From positions 1 through 59,165 of the forward strand of contig JAHLWZ010000886.1 of assembly GCA_020536535.1 (NCBI GenBank): a DNA stretch of 59,165 nucleotides, written 5' to 3'. Below the pieces are notes generated by a model that ran no database searches, was not told the DNA's origin, and saw only the letters and a program-made list of their open reading frames with translations. Within the stretch, counting starts at the first letter, position 1. Every line of letters begins with the position of its first letter. The stretch is from Pelomyxa schiedti (Eukaryota; Evosea; Pelobiontida; Pelomyxidae). Of this stretch, positions 32,519 through 42,308 are shown piece by piece. The translations under genes and the position numbers were made by a program.

Positions 32519-34761
32519 TTAGTGACGAGGAGTCCAGCCAGTGTGAGCTTGTGCTGATGCCTGAAGTGTCTTGAAAATCCGCCGTATCTCGGCTCCAGCA
32601 CCCGAAATCCGAATGTGAGGCCAATCAATTGGGGGAACTGCCCCATCGCCGTATTCTTCTGGGTCAAGGACTGGGAGCACAGGGTGGTCGAGCACGGCGA
32701 GTTGGGTTGCTGTGTACTTGGGAATGGAACCCATAACTGCGGACAGGGGCCCCATCAGCGTCTGTGTTTTGTTTGGAATTGGTGTTATACATTTGGGGGT
32801 TTATTTTGCTTTTTTGGCTTTTTGTTTTGGTTCGGTCGTTTTTGCATTGGGGTGCCAAAAGTGTTTGATATTTTTGGAATTCAACCTCAACAATGTGGTC
32901 TCCACAAAACAGAGGTACTGAGGAAGGCTTCAAGCATACGCAACAGAGTCTCCTTTCCGAGCAGTAGGATATAATTTTACTTAGAGACAAACTTCGGGGC
33001 GAAATGATCAAGTTGGATAAAAACTCAGTGTTTCCCTGAGCCTCCACTCCATACAGTGCTTGCATAGTCCTGTGGAGAAGGGTTCTTTCAATGATAGGGA
33101 TTGAAAAAGAAAGACAAACCGGAGACAGTGGATAACGCCAACAAGTTGCATTTCTAAGCTTGGCTTTGATTTAGTTACTACACGAATGGGGTAACTAAGC
33201 CAAATACGCTGATAAGTTACAAAAGGTGGTCTCCTGGAACTGGTTGAACAAAACAACTAAGGGAAAAAACAGAAAGCTACTCGCCAAGGAAGTAGTGACC
33301 CGACCAATTACTACGGTATGCATGGGCAGAATAGTTCTGAAAAAGAGTTTGTATTTCAGAGATTTTTAAGAGTTGATTTACATCAGGATATGTAATAAAG
33401 CGTCCTGCATTCTCAAAGTAAAAAAGAGGACCAGTGCTAGGTCTGGACAGGGTTAGCATAAACTAAGTCAAGATGCAACAAACGCGATTGACAGGCTTGT
33501 CCACGTACTGTGAAAAGGTTGGGTGGTAAACTCCTGAACCAAAGTAAGGTCAAAACTGCCAGACGAAGTAACTTACCTTCGGGTAGCACATGGTGTCACC
33601 CTGAAAACATGACAAATTGTTGACAAAAAGCGGTTTATCACAACTGGAAACCGACTTACAAAGAAATCGAAGATAAACCACCATGCGCACCTTGCAGTCC
33701 AGGAACCTCTATATGATTGATATGTTACTGGTTTAACAAGGTATTGGCCTGCAGGAAGACTGGCACTAGGTTGTAAAATGGGACCTTCTGTCCCGCAGAT
33801 TGGAACAGCAACATAGCCGCAGTCTATTGATTATTGATTACTAAGGAAGACAAACAAAGTGAAACAAACCAAAACCAAAGATATCGTGCAAAGATAGCGA
33901 GGATGGCTCCAATGGTATAGTCTGGAATGGGCCAGACTTTGATGGGAAGTAAACAATAGTTTTTTCGGGAGGGACATCAGTGTAGTAACAGGATCGAGGT
34001 CCAATGTGATCAATTGGCTCTGGTGGGAATCCCTCGAACCTCTAAACCAATATGTGTATCAAAACAAGTACATAAAAACGATGTGCAGAATACAACATTC
34101 AATGTAAAATAGAGGGGAAAAAAAGAAAAAAGGAAATCACCTTGATAGACTCAACATCATGTGTGATTACAACAGGTTTCTTCAATTCGTAGGATTCATC
34201 CAGAGCCCCCTCCACGTGTTGAAGATTGGCGTCCACGGTCTTCACCCTTGTTTCTGGTCGAGGTTCCCAGCCCTTGCTCACGTGCGTTTCCTCCCATGTG
34301 GGTGCTGGAGGTGGCGGTGTGAGCGGAATCCGATTGTGGGACGGCGGCGGCGGGGGCGGGGTCGGCGTAGACGTGAGTGGAATCCACGAGCCGGGATTAT
34401 GGGGCGGCGGTGGTGGCGGGGGTGGCGGGGGCGTCGAGCCCGGCGGCGGGGGCGGGTGCGGGTGCGGGCGCGGCTCCCAGGACCCGATGTTATGGAACAT
34501 CGACGTCGGAGGTGGCGGTGGAGGCGGGGGCGGTGGCGGTGGAGGCGGGGGCGCCGGCGGCGGCGCGCTTGGCTGCTCGTCGTAGCCGTAGCTGGGCGGC
34601 CGTTCCTCTGTGGTGGTGATCATCGTCGTGGTGGGCGTCGGGGCAGGGGTGGCCTCGACGCCGTACTTGGCGCGGACTGCTGCCTTTCTTTCGTTGGCTT
34701 CCTCCTCGACGATGAAGCCACAGTCGAGCAGGTCTTGTATCTTTTGTAGCTCGTCCTCCAT
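32519..34761 (-). CDS. Proline-rich multi-exon protein, not recognised
   Basis: The N-terminus (MEDELQKIQDLLDCGFIVEE, then EANERKAAVRAKYG) looks like a short SHOCT-type helical hairpin. About 110 residues rich in Pro, including runs of ten or more Pro, follow (34590-34290). After an intron the protein becomes globular: CYYTDVPPEKTIVYFPSKSG, LPAGQYLVKPVTYQSYRGSW, TARCAWWFIFDFF, GDTMCYPK, TGPLFYFENAGRFITYPDVN, QLLKISEIQTLFQNYSAHAY, RPPFVTYQRIWLSYPIRVVT, TMQALYGVEAQGNTEFLSNL. The last exon reads TLMGPLSAVMGSIPKYTATQ and ends before 32519. Splice joins between these pieces are plausible but were not all resolved. The Pro tracts could bind SH3, WW or profilin. I do not recognise the globular region. 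Confidence 0.5.
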
Positions 34762-35038
34762 CGCCGCTCTTATTACTCAATTGGTTTGTTTTTCTTTCGT
34801 TTGCTCGGTGCACCGTTGTTGAACCGTTTTGTTGTCGGTTGATGGGTCATTCTGCTAAAAGAGAAGGGCTTTGGAAAACCACTTGGACAAATGTGGTTTT
34901 CCCCAGTGTTTATAGTATTGTCGATTCCCTATCTCACTCAGCTGATAGTGATACAGAGTCACCAGTATCATACATTGCAACAGAGGGGAACAATGGTGCT
35001 TCGGCAATACCGGTGAACACAACTCCCAAGTCATTCCC
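34762..35038. other. Intergenic region upstream of the proline-rich gene
   Basis: About 280 bp lies between the start of the proline-rich gene and the stop of the TRIM-like gene, both on the minus strand. A plus-strand open frame (34839-35042) shows no coding signature. Confidence 0.4.
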
Positions 35039-38000
35039 CTAGTTTGTTTGTTGAGAATGTGGTGAGGCACTGTACACACGCACATTGACGGTGAACGAGG
35101 CAGTGTGTGCGTTGCTGTCGAATACAAGTATCACTTCTTGGCCGGCCGCTGTGCATGTTGTTCCACACGCCCAGGGATCCGCTGACCCGTGACACTGCAG
35201 GGTACTGGTGTGATTTGACCTGCTGATTGAGAAGCTGCCGGTTTCGCAATTGTAGCAACCCCCATATCCACTGGTGCTACCGCCATGCCCAGGCCACAGT
35301 GTACCTGATACTCTTTGTTGAGGGTGCATTGAAACGGAACAGGGTAACCTGATTGATTGAAGCCAATTCCAACTTTGCCACTCAGTGTCTTGTTGATATA
35401 AAATCTTAGTCTCACAACACCACAATGTTGTAAGTCAAGATTTACAAGGGCCAGCCACCACCGATGAGAACCAAGAATGTTTGTCACAGTGCGGTTGCCA
35501 TTCGATAGTTTCCAACAAGGAGGGCATGCAGCGACACTAAAGGCAAGAGAGGCAACTTGTAGAGCTACAAATAGATAAGGAAACGAATATCGGTTTTAGG
35601 GAGAAAGGCCTATGTAATTCTGCTCTGAGGACGTGACTTGCTCAGTTAACCCTGAAGGTTGCTTAGAATAGACAGATCTCAAAGTACAAATAGTGTACGG
35701 GTAATTTGTAAAATGGAACTCTCAAGTTGCTCATTCATTGCTATTTTTTCTTGTTGCAAACCTGTTCGTGTTCACTCATGTTAACAAGGGTTGGGTTCAT
35801 ACTGGTCCTTTCCTCCTCTAGTGCTGTGACCCTACGTTGGATTTCTTTACGTTTGTTATTTATAAGGGTAGAAGAAAGTCAAATTGTTCAAGGAACTTGT
35901 GAGTTCAACGTTGGAAGTTTCAATGGTCTCCTTACGTGCCACATTTTCTTGATTTAGCTCTGGCATTCTTAGAGAAACCCAAATTTACATTGCCTTACTG
36001 GTTTTTTCCTCCTCTAGTGCGATGACTCTCTCTTTTAGCTCTTGTTTCTAATTATAAATTTATAGAGGAGACTTGTGGCTGTACCATGCAAGGCAGCTGT
36101 TGCTTCAGCTAACTCTTGCTTAATATTGGGCTCAGAATGCATGGCTGAGAAATGTGAGTGAAATTTACAAGGTGTTCCAACTACATTTGAAATTGAAAGG
36201 AACCAGAACATGGGGCACTACAGCCTGACTACGTTGTAATGTGCTTTTGAACTTTGGGTGGAAGTAAAGAAATCTATATGTATGTAAAATTAGGCATGCA
36301 GCCAATGCAGCTGGACACACGTATTCATAAACAGGAAGTCACCTGTGAAATGCTCAGAAACAAAGGCAACGCCGGTTGGTATTTTACCTTGAGCACTAGT
36401 GTGCATTGAGAGTAACGTCTTAGAGAGAGAACTTGTCTCAGCTGCTTCATGGATCAAGTTTGTAAGACCTCCAAGTTTTTCAACAAGCTCAGAGGTTCTC
36501 TTCTCTGCAAAAGCTTTAATCTCTCTAGTGGCCTAAATAAAAGGCAATCAGATTTTACTATTTTCTTCGCCCTACCTTCTCTTCCTGTTGGCGCATCTCC
36601 AGAATTGTGGAAGCACAAGCTGCATGAACACCAGCCAGCTCACGTGAAGTTTCCGCGTGGATTGCTTGTATTTCCTCGATGAGTTGTTTCCGCTGCTGAG
36701 TAAGTGCCACAAAACTTGTTTCAAGGCTGCTCACAAGTTGCGTGAGTTCTTCCTTCATCAAAATTGTACCAGTGGGTCGTTTATCTGTTGTCATACCTTT
36801 GTTCGACTGACAGCTTCGGGAAGCTGCATATTGCTGTGGCCTCTGTGATCGCCAAGCTGGCTGCAGTATACGCACACTAACTGCCCAGGGCGACCTTGTG
36901 GTGAACAAGCAGTACATAGAAGAATCCGAGGTTGCCCAGGGTGCTCGGAGTGTTGTGTACAAAATGGCGACATCTCATGCAGAGGAATTAAGAGAACACG
37001 CGACGTTTGGGCTGGAACCTGACCAAACAACTTGAATCTGGGAACAGAGTCAGTTTGACCAGGTTGAGTCTGTGCCAAAATTAACTCAAAAAGGCAATTC
37101 CTTTTTCACCTGTTGGGTGTCATCACACTCTACTAAGCGAGCTTTTGGTGCCAAGTCCCCATACAAATCCAGTCCCGCAGTGAGTTCGGAATGTGAATAG
37201 AAACAAACTTCAAATGTGGTGGGCTTAATTTGCACATCAATAGTATGTGGGACCTTGGTGACAAGTTTCTTAAAAACTGAGTTAGTACCTTGAGATCAAG
37301 TATTCACACAACCTCCAGGCAGGCACGGAAGGCCTTCTTCTTTGTTAGCAATTCAAGTGGGGTTGCTTGGGAAATGTCTTTCTTGCACTGATCGGCAGCG
37401 GTGCTTAACTCATTCTTAAGGGTTGTGATAGTCGTTCTTTGTTCCATCACTTCCACTTTAGTTGGAGGTAAGCCCTTAAAAAACCTTCATATATATACAT
37501 TTATCTTTAAAGTGTGAAGCGGTCTCGGCAAGTAATTTCTTCTTTCTTTTTGCAAGATTTTCTTCCAGTTCCTCAAATGCAGCACCTATGCTTTGTATGG
37601 AACTTGTCACCTCCTCTTCCAAAAACCTTTCTGTATTGTCAAAATTTACAAGTATTGTGTCCAGTCCAGAGATGCCTTAACACCCTCTGTTAGGTGACAG
37701 GTTTTGGCGAGGGGAAAAAAAAATTTCACTTGAGGTAAGAGCATCACACAAAGACTGAAGCTCATTCTAGAGGAAAGGTATTAACAATGCGAGAGGTTTT
37801 CGCAAGTGAATCACTCACTTTGGTTGCTTCCGCGGCCTTTTTTATTCCCAACGCTGGATGCCCAAAGTGCTCTTCTTCCTGCATGATGTTGAGAGATTAT
37901 AGTGCTAATATTTATAAACCTTGCAGATTGAACATAAGACAGCTTCACAGTAAACGCAAAAAAGATTTGCTTTCTCCTCAGGGTGTACATCACACTGTGA

Positions 38001-38628
38001 GAAAAAGGGTTGGGCAGAAGCCGAAACAGTGGAATTTTGAGGCACACTATAAGATCTGCTCAGATAGTTTAGATTGAAACGTAGGTACATCTCATGTAAC
38101 ACACGAATTACTCAGGACAGATGACTTCTCGCACGAAAATTCCCGGGGAACAGGTTGAGTAGGTGCCGCGAGCTTCGCCGAGCCCACGAAGGCGCCCACG
38201 ACAGCGACGAGCTGCGCGTTGCACGGTGCGTCGCCCGGCACCCACATCGTTTTGCACTTTGGGCACCACACGCGGCCCCCGCAGCATCCCCAGGGTCCGT
38301 CCCCCTCCCCCTCCTCGTCCGCGCCGGTGCCGCCAATGCCCACGTTTTTCCCTGCTCCCCCCGGCTCCCCCTCCCCAGCGCCGCAGCCGCTCGCGGTTTT
38401 CCCTCCTCCCCCGGCCTCCTGCAGTCCAGAGTCCGACGCAACCGCCACTGCGGTCGCGGGGCGTTCGGGAGTATCCGCGTGGACTTGTGGGGTAGACGCG
38501 ATGTTTGCTTGCTGGGAGCCGCGTGGGCAGCAGGCACGACAGGCGGAATGGCCGCAAGGGAACGTGACAGGGTCGTCAAGAAGCCGCTGGCACACGGGGC
38601 ACGACAGCGCGCGTCTGACTTCCTCCAT
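35039..38628 (-). CDS. TRIM-like RING / B-box / coiled-coil / SPRY-like protein
   Basis: The start is MEEVRRALSCPVCQRLLDDP (38628), with the RING first half CPVC...FPCGHSACRACC. About 80 Gly/Ala-rich residues follow before RVWCPKCKTMW completes the RING. A B-box-like finger comes next (CDVHPEEKANLFCVYCEAVL, about 38000), then coiled coil (KNELSTAADQCKKDISQATP), and a second B-box (PFCTQHSEHPGQPRILLCTA ... VCVYCSQLGDHRGHSNMQLP, about 36960-36820). Further coiled coil follows (LTQLVSSLETSFVALTQQRK, LVEKLGGLTNLIHEAAETSS, RRVTALEEERTS). The C-terminal region (SHRWWLALVNLDLQHCGVVR, GIGFNQSGYPVPF, GQEVILVFDSNAHTASFTVN) looks SPRY-like. The RING implies E3 ubiquitin ligase activity. The join inside the last domain, near 35290-35310, changes frame and I could not find an unambiguous splice, so a local error or frameshift there is possible. 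Confidence 0.65.
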
Positions 38629-38786
38629 ACAAAATAACGGCTTGTGGAATCCCCAACTTGGTGTTCCTCTAGAAACAAACTGGGCACGTTGGGTTCATCA
38701 CACCAACACCCCAAGTCAGAGCTGGGCTCGCATACTGCAGCTCGTTCAATGGAAAGGAGAAAAACACAGTTCTATTAATTAATTGC

Positions 38787-39602
38787 TCAGTGGCCAGATG
38801 ATGCTGTGGTGGTTGTGGATGTGGGTGCGGTTGCGGACGGTCCCTCTGCTGCACTTTTGATTGCAGCTTCTATTTCATCAAGTTGGGACACAATGGTGGT
38901 GAGGTGGGGCTTGTCCATCTCAAAGCGGAGGACAGTTTGTGTTTGTTTCTGCCCGAGGTTGGTTTTTTTTTGTGGAATGAAGATAATTTGCATACGGCAA
39001 GCATTAGCTCGAATATTGCAGTCTGTTCGTTAATATCTGCAGCACCGGAGCTACGGGATTTGGCTTTGACATCGATTCTCCATGATACTTTTTCAAGGGT
39101 TGGGTTCCATGTTGTTCGTTTTCTCATTACATCGTGAATCTAGTACAACGGTTACGCTGGTATTACAAACTAAGACCTCACTTTGGCTCGTTGATTCTTC
39201 CAAAATTTCAACATAATGTCCTTTTGTGGTTGAGAAAAGGGTACCTGCATGCAAGCATTAGATTTTCCACTTGCACAATCAGCGGAGGCGCACTTTCTTC
39301 AGCTTCATAAATGTCTCAAGTTGAGACGCTTCATAGTCTTCGTAAGCAGCACGTGCAAGAATATCTTTGCACAGGTTGTACAACTGTTCAACAGCTGTGG
39401 GTTTTTTTGTTGTAAGAAGACGAAAAAGACACTGAGTGAAGTAGAGAGGCATCAAAGAAAAAGGAGCACCAGGGACTTCCAAAGCAGGGAACAATTTTTC
39501 TTTGAGGATCTGGACAGTGATTGTGTCGTCACGTTCGTACTCGCGTTTTACCACACCAACCAACAACGAGTGGAACGACCGTATGTTGTCCGCTGCTGCC
39601 AT
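38787..39602 (-). CDS. COMMD1: COMM domain-containing protein 1
   Basis: COMMD proteins form the Commander complex with CCDC22/CCDC93 and the retriever, which recycles endosomal cargo. COMMD1 also regulates NF-kB and cullin ligases. The start MAAADNIRSFHSLLVGVVKR (39602) is followed by ILKEKLFPALEV, AVEQLYNLCKDILARAAYED, YEASQLETFMKLKK, FWKNQRAK, RTTWNPTLEKVSWRIDVKAK and SRSSGAADINEQTAIFELML. It ends with VLRFEMDKPHLTTIVSQLDE, IEAAIKSAA and a Thr/Ser-rich end. The COMM domain (W+vD.k..S..........EL.......f.fem....l..i...L..ie) is complete. The total is about 190 aa, as in animals. It is divergent from the ankyrin-like gene by 240 bp. Confidence 0.85.
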
Positions 39603-39841
39603 TGTGCGCCTCCTCTCCCCTTCCAATCGTTTTTTTTCTTTTCTGATTATTTTTCTCTCAAAGAGATCCCAGGCAGGAGCATCAATCCGAGCCATCTCCG
39701 GAGAAAAGATTGTAAGGCACAGATGGACGGCCTCTACATCTGTGACTATGGGATGGTGAAGTGACGATTGGAGTGGATTTGCTGGGATTTTTTTCGTGAA
39801 AAACAAAAAGCCGAACGAGCGGCGATCAAACTGACAAATCC

Positions 39842-42223
39842 ATGGATGCATCTCTACGACACCGAGCAGAGCCCATTTTATCATTTTCACGCACACTATG
39901 GGACCTGGTAGGCCCCTTTTTCCTTTTTTTTCTTCTTGTTTTCGACTACCTCCTCCTTTTCCTTTTACTCTCTTTCTTTCCCACCACCTTTTCCTTTTCC
40001 AACACCACCAACACTGACCAAAGGGGGTGTGAACCACGTGTGTGTGTGTGTGTGTGTGACAGGTGTTGCCTATTGTGAGACACGCCAGGCACGAGTGGCT
40101 GGACCACAGCGAAGATCCGCCGTGGGTTGGCACGTGCCAGTGCATGTGCGCGACGGTGAGCCAGAAGGGGTTCTACTGCTTCGGCGACGAGGACCACGCC
40201 GCGTTGCTGCTGCTTTGCGCCGAGTCTTTCTTCCCACTCGAGGCTTTGGCCTGCAGGTTTTCCATTTCCCCTGTTTGGCATTGTTGTTTCCTGCTTTTGC
40301 CTTGTTCGTTTTTTTTCTTTATGTTGGTATTAGTTGGAGCTTTTGGACAAACAAACAAAACCAATGAAAGAATGCGTGGACGTTTGCGGAACTAAGTGCA
40401 ATAGGTGGGCTCATGATGTGCTAGTAAAGGCCAAGTATACTACGTTGTGTTTGGCCGAACCTCGGTATGGGGGAGCACTCACAGCGTGCGTGAAAGCGAG
40501 GTCGGATATATGCCTGCGTAGGATGGTATCCATGTTCCCCACGGAGCTTCTTGATGCAACTGCTGCTCTTTCCAGTGCATGTGAACTTGGTGACTTGGAT
40601 ACCGTTCAGTGGTTGCTACCCCAGGCTGAGAGAGCAGTAACCACTGCTGGCCAGAAACAGGAGGAACTGAATGTAGATCCAGATTACTGCCTGAAAGCAG
40701 AGGATGCGGAGCCTATTCCCGTAGCAGTTGACAAATATGGATTATTTACAATGGCCCACAAATCAGATAACACTGAGCTCCTTGATTTCATCGTGTCCGC
40801 CGCTAACATTGTGGATGACAATTATCGCCTTAACCAGGCCATACAGAGTGGTCGATTTTCTACAATAAAGCATGTCGTTGGTCAAATACCTCCAGATACT
40901 CTGCGCTGGAATCACTGGGTCTCTTCTTGTGCGACTACCAGTGTAAAAGTTGTTGAGTGGCTTTATGCTAAGGTTTCAAAGAGAGATCCAGTACCAGAAG
41001 AGTACACTCCTCCAACTATGTTAACAGTGGGCAATTGCACATCCGTGCCACCTTTTGACAACATTCCACTCTTTCCGAACATGGAATGCCCAGCTATATT
41101 TGCCGCCTCAGGTGGCAACATGCCAGTATTTGAGTGGTTGCTACACACGTTTCCTGAACGGTGTACAAAATTCCCAATGATTTTTGTGAAAGCCATCGCT
41201 GTTGCTGTAACCTTCGAACGTATCGAATTTGCAGAGGAACTCAGATCCAAAACACCAGGTTTTGATATTTCTGTGCAAATCGATCAGGAGACAAGGCACA
41301 AGATGTTTAAAGCAGCATGTCAGATGGGACGTGTCAACTCCCTGGAGTGGATGTTTTCACAAATACCTGATATTGCTGCGTGGAGCTCTAAGGAACCTGA
41401 CTGGGGTTCAATCTGTTCAGGTAACCATCTTGCGGTAATGAAGTGGCTTTCAAACCACTATACCATGAGCCCACAGTCCCTGATCTACGGCTTATGCAAC
41501 GGTTGCCGCGGCTCAGACCTGCGACTTGCACGCTGGATTGTACAACGCTTTCCACCAGCCTCAGGAGCAGACGTCGTGAAGAAGGATGGTGTGCTCTACA
41601 CAGCATGCTTTACCGGCTCCTTGGCAGCCGCCAAGATTATTGCGAAGCAGTTCAAAGTCACGGCCGAAGACGTGCGGATGTATGACAACGGCCTCCTAAA
41701 GAGTGTTTCCTGCAGCAAGAACATACCACTTGGCAAGTGGCTTGCCGACACGTACAAACTCACGCACGCCGACGCGATGGCTGGAGACAGGGAGCCTTTG
41801 CGCAACGCCATACGGTTCCGCAGCAGGGCGTTCGTTAAGTGGTTTGTGGAGAGATTCGACATCACCCTGGAAGACCTGATGGCCTCCGGGGCACTCATGG
41901 CCGCCTTTGAAGGTAGAGATTCTGCCAGTGACTCCCCGCCGGTCCTTATGTACTTATTCAACAAGTGCGTAACTTTGGCAATCGCCACTTCCCTCCTGTA
42001 TCTCCAACTAAGTGTTGCACGACGGTATAGGTTTAAAATGCCGTATGATGACGCGGTCAAAATAGGCAGGGAGGCGGCAGCGGAGGAGTATGCTAATGAG
42101 TGCTTTTCGCACATAGCTTACCCATTGGTTATACTGCCCAAATGGAAAGCATACTGCGAAAAACAAGGCATTCCACTCAAAGCCGCAAAGAAATCCAAGG
42201 AAGACCATTGCCTTTCAATGTAA
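39842..42223 (+). CDS. Divergent ankyrin-like repeat protein
   Basis: Exon 1 starts MDASLRHRAEPILSFSRTLW (39842). Exon 2 (about 40063-40258) gives VLPIVRHARHEWLDHSEDPP and GFYCFGDEDHAALLLLCAES. A long exon from 40335 follows, with many helical repeats of about 32-35 residues: SSACELGDLDTVQWLLPQAE, AIFAASGGNMPVFEWLLHTF, KAACQMGRVNSLEWMFSQIP, YTACFTGSLAAAKIIAKQFK, VTAEDVRMYDNGLLKSVSCS and GKWLADTYKLTHADAMAGDR. The pattern 'AC..G.l...+Wl...f.l...d' is an ankyrin-type repeat seen in large amoebozoan families. No enzymatic domain is visible, so this is probably a scaffold. A 48-nt segment at about 41968-42015 reads as a hydrophobic stretch but has good splice signals and is likely an intron. The stop is at 42221-42223. 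Confidence 0.7.
40038..40058. repeat. (GT)n microsatellite at the end of the ankyrin-gene intron 1
   Basis: About ten GT units lie immediately before the CAG acceptor of intron 1 of the ankyrin-like gene. Confidence 0.85.
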
Positions 42224-42308
42224 TAATTACAAGAAACCTCAGTTTTTTGGAATTCTTGGAACACAAAATGCCACAGCACCCAGTACTAACAAAATCATTC
42301 ATTTTACA

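Noticed and set aside
39900-40145. Minus-strand open frame extending COMMD1 upstream
   Set aside because: It is antisense to the ankyrin gene's first exons and intron. COMMD1 has a good start at 39602 matching the family N-terminus.
41968-42015. Transmembrane helix in the ankyrin-like protein (LAIATSLLYLQL)
   Set aside because: The 48-nt segment begins GTGCGT and ends CTAAG, is a multiple of three, and is most likely a frame-neutral intron.
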